From: DATAXS01 sp036266715
GTDB lineage: Bacteria > Patescibacteriota > Minisyncoccia > UBA6257 > 2-01-FULL-56-20
Assembly (NCBI GenBank): GCA_036266715.1
Contig: DATAXS010000006.1
Location: 1 to 64,000 of the forward strand
Direction: 5' to 3'
DNA length: 64,000 nucleotides
Part shown: positions 24,060-33,011 of the stretch, piece by piece
Layout of the letters: every line of letters begins with the position of its first letter
Position numbering within the stretch: the stretch's first letter is position 1
The notes under the pieces: generated by a model
The model's input: the letters and a program-made list of their open reading frames with translations, nothing else
What the model was told of the DNA's origin: nothing
Databases searched by the model: none
Made by a program: the position numbers and the translations under genes

Positions 24060-25943
24060 TTAATAAAGTTTGTAAATAAATATGGTGGTGCCCACGCGAT
24101 AGTCGGGTGGCGGTACGCCACCCATGCCCGGCGCGGGCGCGCGGAACGCGGTGAGCCAGGAATATTCATCGCTCGGGTCGCGCGCGTAGCCTGGCGCGGC
24201 CGGCTGGATGGCGTCCTGGAGATTGTTTATGGAAACTGCAAAATACTCTATGCCCTGCGACGCGGGATTGCCCATGGAAGAATTCCACGCCACGTATTTA
24301 TTGCCCAAGTAATATGCCGGATTGGAACCGCCAAAGAAGTCCAACGCGAGCTGGTTCACTTGGGGGTTCTGGTTCATCCACGCTTGCAGGGCGAGCATGT
24401 CCTGGCCCCAATCGTAGTTGGAGTCTGTTACGTAGCGGTAGCCGTTTTCCGTCCCGTCACCGAGCTCGTTGAAGTACGAGAGGAAGTGCGGGTAAGCAAA
24501 TGCTGTTTCGCCGAGCGACCATACGAGCATTGCTCCCACAAACGCGCCCTTCCACGAGAATTTGCTTCCATTGCCCGCCGCCGCGCCCGCTCGCGGCGCA
24601 AACCAGCGGCGGAGCGAGCTCGTCGCGAGAACATACATGAGCGGAATGGTGGGTAGGAGGTGCCGCACGCCGATGTTCAGCGTGCTTTCTATGCTGATGC
24701 CCCAATAGACCACCACAAAAACAAACATGGCGAATTGCGGGAATTCTTCCCGTATGTAGCTCCAGAACCGACTTTTCCGCTTCAGAATGACGGCGATGAT
24801 CCTTGCAAGCGCAAGGATGGCCGCGAGCACGAGGAGGATGAGGACCGGCAATGTTTCCTTGAGCGCGTAGACGACGGGGAAGTAGAGGTGCGTGCCGTAG
24901 GAGTAGACCTTGCCGAGAAAGTAGCTTGTGTTGCCGCCCGTGAGGCGCTCAAAGTCCATGATCTCGCCAAGGAGATATTCCGCCATCGGACGCGTGAGGG
25001 GATTTCCCGCGGCCTTGATGTCAAGTTTCGCCAAGCACGTGACGGGATGGGTCGGCTCGCATGTGCCGGACGCAATCCCGCCGACGATGGATACTGTATC
25101 CGAAAGTTGGCGTGCGGGCGGATACCCGGCCGTAAAGATCGCATAGAGCGGATAGACGATGACCGCATACCCGATGACGCCAATAAGCAGGAAGTAGCCG
25201 ATATATTTTAAAAGCCGGCGGAAAAAGGAGCGCGCACGCTGTGCGGCGAACGGATCTTTTTTCCAGTCGCGTACCACGGTACCAAGAAAATCGAAAAGCA
25301 AAAGGATGGCAATCACCGGGATGAGGATGAGGTCGGAAAATTTCATGACCTGCGCGATGCCGAGCCCGATCCCGGCGATAAACAAATTCTTTGCGCCGGG
25401 TTTTTGCATAAAGCGCACGAAACAGAATAATCCAAAGACCGCGCCGAATGCCGCAGCGATGTCCGTCGTCACGTAATGCCCGTTTGCGAGGATGACGGGC
25501 GAGAGGCCGACCATGGTCGCCGGCAGGAATGCCCATGTGTACCCAAAAAGCTTTGCGGCCCAAAAATAGGTGAGCAGGATGAGTCCGAGCGTGAGGAGCA
25601 TGGGGAACAGCCGTGCCCAGCCGATGATGGCAGAGGCGCTGTTTCCCAAGCCGAACAAAAATGCGCCGCCTACGCCCCATTCGCCGTTCACGGAGGTCGT
25701 CCAAAAGGAATTGGTATCCGGGAACTGCAGGTGCAGGAAGAGGAGCGGGACGGCGGCGAGCGCCTTAAGCAGAGGGGGATGTTCGGGATTCAGGCGGTAA
25801 TCAAAACGGGTGATGTAGGCGTATCCGGCGGGAATATGCGCAAGTTCGTCCACCACGGCGGACTCGCCCTGTGCACTTCCCCACATAAGCGCAAAACTCA
25901 GTGCACAAAGCACGAGAAGCGCGATTCGCGTTTTCTTCGTCAT
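24060..25943 (-). CDS. PMT-type (GT39-like) membrane glycosyltransferase
   Basis: 627 residues, about 11 helices plus a C-terminal soluble segment. The first loop VVDELAHIPAGYAYITRFDYRLNPEHPPLLK has the DE catalytic pair and the NPEHPPL string typical of phospholipid-carrier-dependent mannosyl/glucosyl transferases. A YDWGQDMLAL segment near residue 495 is common in this subfamily. ATG 25943 has GGAG 10 nt upstream. It heads the tight run GT39-GH8-BcsA-GT39, so it is likely part of polymer assembly or glycan attachment. Confidence 0.82.
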   Translation of the reverse strand: MTKKTRIALLVLCALSFALMWGSAQGESAVVDELAHIPAGYAYITRFDYRLNPEHPPLLKALAAVPLLFLHLQFPDTNSFWTTSVNGEWGVGGAFLFGLGNSASAIIGWARLFPMLLTLGLILLTYFWAAKLFGYTWAFLPATMVGLSPVILANGHYVTTDIAAAFGAVFGLFCFVRFMQKPGAKNLFIAGIGLGIAQVMKFSDLILIPVIAILLLFDFLGTVVRDWKKDPFAAQRARSFFRRLLKYIGYFLLIGVIGYAVIVYPLYAIFTAGYPPARQLSDTVSIVGGIASGTCEPTHPVTCLAKLDIKAAGNPLTRPMAEYLLGEIMDFERLTGGNTSYFLGKVYSYGTHLYFPVVYALKETLPVLILLVLAAILALARIIAVILKRKSRFWSYIREEFPQFAMFVFVVVYWGISIESTLNIGVRHLLPTIPLMYVLATSSLRRWFAPRAGAAAGNGSKFSWKGAFVGAMLVWSLGETAFAYPHFLSYFNELGDGTENGYRYVTDSNYDWGQDMLALQAWMNQNPQVNQLALDFFGGSNPAYYLGNKYVAWNSSMGNPASQGIEYFAVSINNLQDAIQPAAPGYARDPSDEYSWLTAFRAPAPGMGGVPPPDYRVGTTIFIYKLY

Positions 25944-26034
25944 AATGATGGCTCCATATTCTTTTTTTAATTTTCAAGAAATAAAGATGATATCGCCATG
26001 AAGGCGCGCGCGGGCAGGTGCGCGCCGGGCGCAC

Positions 26035-26071
26035 AAAAAACGCGCGCACCGATGATCGCGGATCGCGCGCG
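26035..26071 (-). terminator. Intrinsic terminator after the cytidylyltransferase-like gene
   Basis: Minus strand: CGCGCGC (26071-26065) pairs with GCGCGCG (26047-26041) over 17 nt, then TTTTTTG. It separates this gene from the glycan operon downstream, though leaky termination would allow joint transcription. Confidence 0.7.
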
Positions 26072-26078
26072 GATTTTG

Positions 26079-26582
26079 CTAGCGGCTTTTCTTCGCAACG
26101 ATCTTCGTCGTGGCGTCGCTCTCCATTTTGTCCAAAACGTTTTGTGCGGCGAGAATGCGGAGCTCTTCCGCCATGTGGATGCGTTCGCGGAGCTCGGTTG
26201 TGGAGAAGCCATGGTCGCGACCGTTGAAGTGCACGCGGTACGGCAGGTCCCAGCCGGTAAATTTCTTTCCTTTCCAATCCGCGCCGATGATGCGCACGTC
26301 GTAACGGACGATTTTCAAAAGGTCATAAAGATCGGCTTCCGTGGAGTAGTACACGATCTCGTCCACGTACTTGATGCTTTGGAGAATAATGCGCCGTTCC
26401 TCAAAGGACATGACGGGTTTGTTCTTTACCTTCTCCCGATAGCCGGGATCAAGCGTGGGATCGGTCTGCAGGGCGACAATGAGATAGTCGCAGACCTCCT
26501 TGCAGTCCTTGAACATGAGCATGTGCCCGGCGTGGCAAAGGTCGAACGCGCCGCAGGTGAAACCGACGTTGTATTTTTTCAT
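26079..26582 (-). CDS. Cytidylyltransferase-like nucleotidyltransferase (TagD family)
   Basis: 167 residues from ATG 26582; an upstream in-frame start would add 51 residues before the fold begins. The protein opens directly with the nucleotidyltransferase signature GFTCGAFDLCHAGHMLMFKD, where HAGH is the HxGH nucleotide-binding motif, and later has RIIGADWKGK and STTELRERI (the RTxGxSTT position). Closest in style to glycerol-3-phosphate cytidylyltransferase; it could equally activate a sugar or other alcohol phosphate. It is upstream of the beta-glucan operon on the same strand. Confidence 0.85.
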   Translation of the reverse strand: MKKYNVGFTCGAFDLCHAGHMLMFKDCKEVCDYLIVALQTDPTLDPGYREKVKNKPVMSFEERRIILQSIKYVDEIVYYSTEADLYDLLKIVRYDVRIIGADWKGKKFTGWDLPYRVHFNGRDHGFSTTELRERIHMAEELRILAAQNVLDKMESDATTKIVAKKSR

Positions 26583-26781
26583 AATTGCAATTTTCGCATT
26601 GGGGAGATTAAAAATTTGTGAAGACCCTGCATATTTCCGGTTCATCGCCCGTTCACTGGCCCTCCGTTTTAATAAGTATAAAAGCCGCGCACGCAGTGAG
26701 CAACCATGGCGGTTGGCGCCGCGTGCGACGCGCAATAAATAAAAAGGTCAATTGGTAAAAATAAGCAAATAAATAAAAACA

Positions 26782-28251
26782 ATGTTTATAAAAACAAAAA
26801 AGTGGAAAAAAGTGGTCTTGTCGCTCGTGCTCGGCGTGGCAGTGGTGGCGCTCGGTGCCTTTGCCGTCACGCGGGCGCAGATGGTCTCCTCGCTCTCCAT
26901 CGCTTCGTCTTCGGCGAGCGACCAGAGTTCCCTGCTTTCGGTCACCTCGGTGGATGAGACCACGGATACCAGCTTGCTCACGGGGAATGCCACGAGTTCC
27001 GTTTCGGTGGGGCTCATAAGCCAGGACGGCGCGAACACGAACGGTGTTTCCGTCGCGGTCCAGCTTCTGCAGAACGGCAACGTGATCCAGCAGGCCGTCT
27101 ACAGCAACCAGAACATTCTCCATGAGAGCCCGCAGACATATTGGCTTTCGTTCTCCGGCGTTCCGAACGGAACGTACACCGTTGCGGTCGTGGTCAATAA
27201 CCCCGACGGCAGCGTGAACGCGTCCTTTAGCAATCTCGGCTCGGTCGTAGTGTCAGGGAGTACCGTTACCTCAACCTCCACGACTACTTCCACCGCCGCG
27301 AACGCGATCCAGATAATACCCACGAGCTTGCCCGACGCGACCGCTTCCAGTTCGTATTCTGAGACGCTTACCGCCTCGACTACGATGAGCGGTCCCTTCA
27401 CGTGGAGCCTTGCTTCCGGGACGTTGCCGGACGGCCTTTCGCTTGATACGTCGGCCACGAGCAGCATGGCTACGCTCTCCGGCACGCCGACCACGGTAGG
27501 GTCATCCACGTTCGCGGTGAATGTGGCGAACGCCACGAGTTCCGCGTCGCAGACGTACACGCTGAGCGTTGATGCGCCCGCGAGCGGCACGCCCACGCCA
27601 ACCTATGCGGTTCAGATAGTTCCCGCGTCGCTTCCCGATGCGACGGTAAGCAGTTCGTATTCGCAAACGCTCACCGCCTCCACGTCGGCAAGCACGTCAT
27701 TCGCGTGGAACGTCGCTTCCGGGACGTTGCCGTCCGGGCTTAGCCTCAATACGGGCATAAGCAGCACGACGGCCACCATCACGGGCACGCCGACTGCAGC
27801 AGGATCGTCCACGTTTACCATCGGCGCGACCGACGGGACGAACTCGTCTACGGAGTCATATACCTTGAGCGTGGATCCGTCGTCAACGACAACCACCACC
27901 ACGAGCACGGCGACATCTTCCGGCGACCTCGCCATAAATAGCGTCTATGAGCCCGCGACGAGCGTGAATGCAAGCGATACGCAAACCACCATCACCCCAT
28001 ATCTCGTTTCCACGAACGGTGCGAATGTGGGCAATGTGACGGTGCAAGTAGCGCTTCAGCAAAACGGTACGGTGATTGATTCGCAGTCCTATGGCAACCA
28101 GGATATTCTCCACGAATACCCGCAGGCCTATCCGCTCACCACGTCGTCCACGCTTCCCGCCGGGACCTACACGATCGCCGTCACGGTCTATAACGCCGAT
28201 AATTCGGTGAATGCTTCCTTCCCAAACCTTGGGACTCTTACGGTGACATAG
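26782..28251 (+). CDS. Secreted surface protein with He_PIG and shared Ig-like modules
   Basis: 489 residues. N-terminal signal/anchor (KKVVLSLVLGVAVVALGAFAV). Two putative-Ig (He_PIG) domains in the middle (about 175-270 and 275-370), each with the GTLP(D/S)GLSL-x-SGTP pattern, are flanked by an N-terminal and a C-terminal module (about 65-160 and 400-489) that share NQ(N/D)ILHE, an NGTYT/AGTYT strand and NASF(S/P)NLG. Those flanking modules resemble the repeats on the GH6 and GH113-like enzymes. Thr/Ser linkers. No enzymatic motif. Probably a cell-surface or adhesin-like protein. Confidence 0.8.
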   Translation: MFIKTKKWKKVVLSLVLGVAVVALGAFAVTRAQMVSSLSIASSSASDQSSLLSVTSVDETTDTSLLTGNATSSVSVGLISQDGANTNGVSVAVQLLQNGNVIQQAVYSNQNILHESPQTYWLSFSGVPNGTYTVAVVVNNPDGSVNASFSNLGSVVVSGSTVTSTSTTTSTAANAIQIIPTSLPDATASSSYSETLTASTTMSGPFTWSLASGTLPDGLSLDTSATSSMATLSGTPTTVGSSTFAVNVANATSSASQTYTLSVDAPASGTPTPTYAVQIVPASLPDATVSSSYSQTLTASTSASTSFAWNVASGTLPSGLSLNTGISSTTATITGTPTAAGSSTFTIGATDGTNSSTESYTLSVDPSSTTTTTTSTATSSGDLAINSVYEPATSVNASDTQTTITPYLVSTNGANVGNVTVQVALQQNGTVIDSQSYGNQDILHEYPQAYPLTTSSTLPAGTYTIAVTVYNADNSVNASFPNLGTLTVT

Positions 28252-28295
28252 CCGCGCGGCGGCATTCAAAGCGAGTCAAGTAAAAATGACACAAA

Positions 28296-28323
28296 ACAAA
28301 ACCCGGGATTTCCCGGGTTTTGT
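28296..28323. terminator. Bidirectional intrinsic terminator
   Basis: 13-bp perfect palindrome ACAAAACCCGGGA / TCCCGGGTTTTGT around a 2-nt centre, between convergent genes at 28251 and 28335; T-rich on both strands. Confidence 0.85.
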
Positions 28324-28334
28324 GGCATTAAGGG

Positions 28335-29624
28335 CTAGCCTGTGATCACAACCTTCGCAATGCCAAAAATGCTCTTCAGTGAGTATTGGGAGGAAAAGGG
28401 GATATCGTCGCCGTTCGCCACGTACGGGTCGCGCATGATGTAATTGCCTTTGCTGCCGCTTATGAGCACCACATAGTGCGTGCCGCCGTACGCATTCAGT
28501 CCCACGATCACCGGGTTTCCGGTCGCGAGCGTTGCGTCAATGGTCGTCGTCTTGCGCGTGACCGTTGCGCCGTCCACGTTGATCGTGGTGAGGAGGTAAG
28601 CGGGATAATATGCCGCGAAGTTGGCGGGATTGGAATTGATGGTCACGGGCGTCACGTCTTTATAACCGTAATGCGTGAGGACCATGGCAAGCGAGGTAAC
28701 AAGGCACCCGTCGCTTGCGAGCGTGTATTTGGTGCCGTCAAGCGGGAGGTTGCCCCAGAGCGCGTCGCGCTGGTTGTAGTAGCAGCCCCACGCGTCACAA
28801 TCCGTTTGACCGGCAAGCAGTTTGGAGCCGCCGGCGTTTTGCGTGAATGCCGAAAAGCTGTTGAGCTCGGCCTGGGCTGCGGCGAGCAACTGCTCGTACG
28901 TGGATTCTTTCTGGTCCGTTTCCGTAAGCAACTGGTTTTTGGATTGCACGGTCTGGGTGAGCGATTGTTGCTGGGAAGAAAGTGATTGCTGTTGGGTGGC
29001 AAGCGTCTGCTGTTTTTGCTGCGAGGTGGTCTTTGAGTCCGCAAGCGTGGATTCTTGCGTTTGGAGCGATTCGAGTTCGTTTTGGACGGCGCCTTCCACC
29101 TGCAGGGTGGCGTTCGTGTCGCTCCATGCGTCCGCGAGCGTGTTGGATGAAAGCACCTGCATGAGGAGCGATTGGCCGTCATCCTTCTGGAGATTCACAA
29201 GATATTCTCCGAGCGCCTCCTGGTCGGTCTGGATCGTGGCTTCCGTATCGGAAATTTCTCCCCCGATCTGCTGGATCTGCAGCTGGGTGATGTTTATCTG
29301 ATTTTGCGTCACGGAGATCTGCGCCTGCACTTTGCTCTTTTGGAGGTCAAGGGAACTGATGGCCGCCTGGAGCGTTTTCTTGTCCGCGCCCACCTGCGTG
29401 AGCTCCGCCTGGTAGGTGGCGATCTGCTGGTTGAGCGATGTTATCTGCGCATTGTTGGCGTCTATCTGTTGCTGGAGCACGGCATCCGTGCTCGTCGCGG
29501 CGGTCGCGCTAGTCGAGGTGGTCGTTTGGGCGAGCGTCGCTGGAATGCCCACGCCTACAATGAGCGTGAGTGCGCCGAGAAATAAGCCAACGCAGAGCGT
29601 TCCGAGTACTGCGAGATGCCTCAT
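28335..29624 (-). CDS. Secreted coiled-coil protein with C39-like papain-fold peptidase domain
   Basis: 429 residues from ATG 29624 (or 29627, two Met in a row). TATAAT (29636-29631) ends 6 nt before ATG 29624. Signal peptide (1-34), long Gln-rich coiled coil (about 45-265) like the EnvC/PcsB regulatory coil, then a C39_2-type domain: YNQRDALWGNLPL, catalytic Cys in LASDGCLVTSLAM, His in YGGTHYVVLISG and Asp/Asn in YIMRDPY. Likely a peptidoglycan or peptide-cleaving wall enzyme. The same coil architecture is fused to a MltB-like domain in the 61300 gene. Confidence 0.87.
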   Translation of the reverse strand: MRHLAVLGTLCVGLFLGALTLIVGVGIPATLAQTTTSTSATAATSTDAVLQQQIDANNAQITSLNQQIATYQAELTQVGADKKTLQAAISSLDLQKSKVQAQISVTQNQINITQLQIQQIGGEISDTEATIQTDQEALGEYLVNLQKDDGQSLLMQVLSSNTLADAWSDTNATLQVEGAVQNELESLQTQESTLADSKTTSQQKQQTLATQQQSLSSQQQSLTQTVQSKNQLLTETDQKESTYEQLLAAAQAELNSFSAFTQNAGGSKLLAGQTDCDAWGCYYNQRDALWGNLPLDGTKYTLASDGCLVTSLAMVLTHYGYKDVTPVTINSNPANFAAYYPAYLLTTINVDGATVTRKTTTIDATLATGNPVIVGLNAYGGTHYVVLISGSKGNYIMRDPYVANGDDIPFSSQYSLKSIFGIAKVVITG

Positions 29625-29700
29625 CATTTGATTATATAAAAATCCAAGAAAACAAGCACATTTTCATGAAGATATGCGCTATTTGTGCAATAATAATGGG

Positions 29701-30228
29701 ATGTTCGCGCTTTTTTGGTCGTTGCTCTGTCTCATAGCACTTTTTTGCATTCTCTACGTGCTTTTGCGCCCGATGGTGCACGGCGCAATCTATTTTCCCA
29801 CCGATCCGCGTCGCGTGGAACTGATAATGGAGATATTGCGGCCGCATGCGGGGCAAAAGGTGGCAGATATCGGTTCGGGCGATGGACGGATCCTCATTGC
29901 ACTTGCGGAACGGGGTGCCACGGCACACGGTTACGAAATAAATCCCATCCTCGTGTGGCGGTCCCGTCGTGCCATCCGCGCCCGCGGCCTCGCAGGCCGC
30001 GCCTTTGTCCACTGGAAGGATTTTTGGCGCGTGGACCTTGCCGGTTTCGACGCGGTCGTTGTGTACGGATTCCCGCACCTCATGCAGGGGTTGCAGGAAA
30101 AATTACAGAAGGAGCTCAGGCCGGGTGCGGCGGTAGTTTCCTGCGTGTATTCGTTTCCGAGTTGGGCGCCCGCCATGAAGCGAGACAAAATATATTTTTA
30201 CGAGCGTGGACAGAAGATCGAAATATAA
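29701..30228 (+). CDS. Membrane-anchored class I SAM methyltransferase
   Basis: 175 residues from ATG 29701 (ATG 29674 is also in frame). One N-terminal helix (FWSLLCLIALFCILYVLL) then a small Rossmann domain: KVADIGSGDGRILIAL (SAM motif I), GYEINPIL and FDAVVVYGFPHLM. These short membrane-attached methyltransferases are common in Parcubacteria; substrate unknown. A good terminator follows. Confidence 0.82.
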   Translation: MFALFWSLLCLIALFCILYVLLRPMVHGAIYFPTDPRRVELIMEILRPHAGQKVADIGSGDGRILIALAERGATAHGYEINPILVWRSRRAIRARGLAGRAFVHWKDFWRVDLAGFDAVVVYGFPHLMQGLQEKLQKELRPGAAVVSCVYSFPSWAPAMKRDKIYFYERGQKIEI

Positions 30229-30241
30229 ATAAAAAAATATG

Positions 30242-30280
30242 AAAAAGGCCCGGCTATCATTTGATGCAGCGGGGCCTTTT
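30242..30280. terminator. Bidirectional intrinsic terminator
   Basis: AAAAGGCCCGGCT pairs with AGCGGGGCCTTTT (one mismatch) between the convergent genes at 30228 and 30295. Confidence 0.8.
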
Positions 30281-30294
30281 GTGGAGGTCATTGT

Positions 30295-30564
30295 TTACGT
30301 CCTTACCCGGAAGGTCAGTGCCGTTCGGGGTTGTGCCCGAGAAAGCATGACGAACGGTGTCAGGAACGCGGCGATGATCGCGCAGACATACAGCATGAAC
30401 ATGAATTCTGCGAACATGACCACGGCCGCAGAAAATGCCCATCGGTGAGAAACGGCATACAGCGAGGCGGCGAATGGTGACCAGGTGAGCACCAAAGCCA
30501 ACACGAAAACTACGTCGAGAACCATGTCCCAAAAGGTGAATCTCGGGATTCGGGGAGCGTCCAT
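30295..30564 (-). CDS. Small membrane protein, 89 aa
   Basis: ATG 30564 is preceded by ACGGAGGTAAGAC, a strong Shine-Dalgarno, and by a TTGACA promoter. Two to three hydrophobic helices (about 13-35, 43-65, then LTPFVML). No recognised family. Free-standing with its own terminator, like the other orphan genes in this window. Confidence 0.7.
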   Translation of the reverse strand: MDAPRIPRFTFWDMVLDVVFVLALVLTWSPFAASLYAVSHRWAFSAAVVMFAEFMFMLYVCAIIAAFLTPFVMLSRAQPRTALTFRVRT

Positions 30565-30610
30565 GTCTTACCTCCGTTGCGTTCAGGGTTGACTACGCAG
30601 TGCTAGATTC

Positions 30611-30639
30611 AGTCTAATATATTTTTAATACCTTGTCAA
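30611..30639 (-). promoter_or_regulatory. Promoter of the 30295-30564 gene
   Basis: Minus strand: TTGACA (30639-30634), 17-nt spacer, TAGACT (30616-30611). The -35 overlaps the stop codon of the neighbouring FN3 gene. Confidence 0.7.
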
Positions 30640-32225
30640 CTTCCGTTGAGTGCCGCGCGGGTCCTTGGGCCTACGGAGCCCCAGCCCGTGGTTCCCGGGT
30701 TCCCCGAACAAATGATCGCTTGGGCGCACTGGAATTGCTCTACCGCTTTTTGGGTCAGTGCGCCAAAATAGCCCGTGTCGTATCCTTGCCCAAGGTATCC
30801 GTCCTCAATAAGGAATATTTGCAAGTTTTTTACGGCGTTATTACTGAGGCCAAAGTAGAGTGCGGTGCTGAAATAGAATAATGGCGGCGTGGCGATCGTA
30901 GTGTTGTTTGTGGTGCCGGAATTCGGACTCGGGGTAGCTGGGGACGTCGGTGTGGGAGTGAGATAGAGGTTATTTATAGAAACGGGTGGTGGAGTGGCTG
31001 CCGGGGTTGGGGTTGTGACGGGATTTTGTGCGAGCGTGGTGGCCGAGACGGTATTGGGCGCCGAGATGTTGCCCGATGCGTCATATGCCTGGACGGTGTA
31101 GGAATATGTGGTGTCGGTGGCGAGGCCGGTATCTTGATATGAGGTCGAGGTTGCGGAGCCAAGTGCGGCGATCTCGCCCCCGTTCCGGTCAAGATAATAT
31201 CCCACGACTCCCACGTTGTCCGTGGACGCCTGCCAGGTGAGATCTATTTCCGAAGCGGAAACCGGGGTGGCGTAAAAATAATGGGGGATGGAGGGCGGCG
31301 TCGTGTCCGCCGCGAGTGTAGCTGCTTGTACAAGGTAACTTTGTGCGGAGACGTTCCCTGCCGCATCAAACGCGGCGACGGTATATGCGTACGTGGTTGC
31401 CGGGGAAAGGCCGGTGCTCGCGTAGGCGGTCGGCGTGGAAGAAACGGTGGCGATCTCCGCGCTGTTCAGATATATATAGTAGCCCACGACTCCCACATTG
31501 TCCGTGGACGCCTGCCAGGTGAGATCTATTTCCGTGGGGGACTTTACCGCGAGATGCAGCAGGGAAGGCATCGAAGGAGGCGTGAGGTCGGACAGGGTGC
31601 TCGCGTGCATCGTTTGCGAGGTAGCAGTGTTCCCGGCCGCATCAAACGCCACAAGCGCATAGGTAAAAGAATTGCCCGGCAAAAGTCCCACGTCGTCATA
31701 CGTGGTTCCCGAAATCGGAGTTGGGAGAGGGACTTTGTTGCCGTTTCTGTAGAGATAATATCCCACTACGCCAATATTGTCCGTGGAAGCAGTCCATGTG
31801 AGCATCACGGAAGAGGTCGCCGGCACGAGCGAGATCCAGACGGGCGCGGTGGGCGGGGTGACATCTTTTATGATGGTGACGGGTGCGGACGCCGTCGATT
31901 GCGGTGACATTGCGCCTGCCGCGGTAAACGCGGCAACGGTATAGGTGTAGGTGCCGGGCGGAGCGGTATCAATGATATTCGCGTTCGGCGTTTCCGTGAC
32001 GAATCCGCCATTACGATAAACGTAATATCCCACGACGGCGCTGTCCGTAGATGCCGCCCACGAAACACTGACTTGCTGGAGCGGCACGGTGGGACTCGCC
32101 GAAACGCTCGTTGGTGCGGCCGGCACGGCGCTCACGGACTGTGCCTGCGCAAGGCCGGCAGCGGTAAAGAGGACAAAAAGCCCCGCGAGGGAAAGGACCA
32201 AAAGCGTTTTTCTTCGGCCGCTCAT
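30636..32225 (-). CDS. Secreted FN3-repeat protein with C-terminal peptidoglycan-binding domain
   Basis: 529 residues from ATG 32225; TATAAT (32238-32233) ends 7 nt before it. Signal peptide (1-28), then four clear fibronectin type III repeats (about 35-400) with the recurring W-x-A-S-T-D-N-x-G-V-V-G-Y-Y string, a Thr/Pro linker (about 405-440), and a C-terminal PG_binding_1-like domain (NAVKNLQIFLIEDGYLGQGY, YFGALTQKAVEQFQ). Two neighbouring FN3 units are nearly identical at the DNA level over 52 bp (31201-31252 and 31483-31534), a sign of recent duplication or conversion. Probably a wall-attached surface protein. Confidence 0.87.
   Translation of the reverse strand: MSGRRKTLLVLSLAGLFVLFTAAGLAQAQSVSAVPAAPTSVSASPTVPLQQVSVSWAASTDSAVVGYYVYRNGGFVTETPNANIIDTAPPGTYTYTVAAFTAAGAMSPQSTASAPVTIIKDVTPPTAPVWISLVPATSSVMLTWTASTDNIGVVGYYLYRNGNKVPLPTPISGTTYDDVGLLPGNSFTYALVAFDAAGNTATSQTMHASTLSDLTPPSMPSLLHLAVKSPTEIDLTWQASTDNVGVVGYYIYLNSAEIATVSSTPTAYASTGLSPATTYAYTVAAFDAAGNVSAQSYLVQAATLAADTTPPSIPHYFYATPVSASEIDLTWQASTDNVGVVGYYLDRNGGEIAALGSATSTSYQDTGLATDTTYSYTVQAYDASGNISAPNTVSATTLAQNPVTTPTPAATPPPVSINNLYLTPTPTSPATPSPNSGTTNNTTIATPPLFYFSTALYFGLSNNAVKNLQIFLIEDGYLGQGYDTGYFGALTQKAVEQFQCAQAIICSGNPGTTGWGSVGPRTRAALNGS
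31201..31534. repeat. Pair of near-identical 52-bp direct repeats inside the FN3 gene
   Basis: 31201-31252 and 31483-31534 differ at one base. They encode the same stretch of two adjacent FN3 domains, while other FN3 copies in the gene have diverged much more. Confidence 0.9.
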
Positions 32226-32275
32226 TGCTTTTATTATAGCAAACACGGTTTCTGCTATGATTAGAATAAACGACA

Positions 32276-33004
32276 ATGGATATTTTGAAGGTTGAGAACC
32301 TGACAAAGCGTTTCGGAGATGCGGTCGCGGTAAAAGGCGTTTCGCTCGCCATAGAACGCGGCAAAGTGTATGCGCTCATTGGGCCGAACGGGTCGGGGAA
32401 GACGACGCTCGTAAAGACCGTTGCGGGACTCCTCCATCCTTCGCAGGGAAAAGTTCTCGTGAACGGTGCGGATGCGGTGCGGGATCCGGTCACGGCCAAA
32501 GCGGCAATCGGTTACATTCCGGACGAACCGTCCGTATGGGCCGGCATGACGGGAGAAGAATTTTTACATTTCATCGGTGCGCTCTTCGGCGTGGCGGAAG
32601 CCGCGCGGCGGGAACGGATCGCGGCACTCCTCGCAAAATTCCATTTGGCTGGCATAGAAAAAGGTTATTTTGAAGATTATTCGCGCGGGAACAAGCAAAA
32701 ATTCACTATTATCGCGGCGTTGCTCCACGAACCGAAGTTGCTCTTGGTGGATGAGCCGATTGTGGGTCTGGATCCCGAGAGTGCGGAAATTGCGAAGCAC
32801 GAATTCCGCGCATTCGCGGACCGCGGCGGAGCGGTGCTCATCGTCACCCACACGCTCACCGTTGCGCAGGAGATCGCGGATATGATCGGCGTGTTAAAGA
32901 ACGGGACGCTTGTTGCCTCGGCGCCGTTTGCCGATCTCGTGCGTATGGCCAAGCTTGATACAAAGGCCGACCTCGTCGCCGTCTATCGCGCGCTTGCGGA
33001 GTAA
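32276..33004 (+). CDS. ABC transporter ATP-binding protein
   Basis: 242 residues. Walker A GPNGSGKTT (about 37-45), signature YSRGNKQK (about 140, variant of LSGGQ), Walker B LLLVDEP (about 160) and the switch His in IVTHTL (about 191). Typical of ABC-2 exporters. A TATGAT box lies 13 nt upstream of ATG. The membrane partner follows after 7 nt. Confidence 0.93.
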   Translation: MDILKVENLTKRFGDAVAVKGVSLAIERGKVYALIGPNGSGKTTLVKTVAGLLHPSQGKVLVNGADAVRDPVTAKAAIGYIPDEPSVWAGMTGEEFLHFIGALFGVAEAARRERIAALLAKFHLAGIEKGYFEDYSRGNKQKFTIIAALLHEPKLLLVDEPIVGLDPESAEIAKHEFRAFADRGGAVLIVTHTLTVAQEIADMIGVLKNGTLVASAPFADLVRMAKLDTKADLVAVYRALAE

Positions 33005-33011
33005 CGCACAC

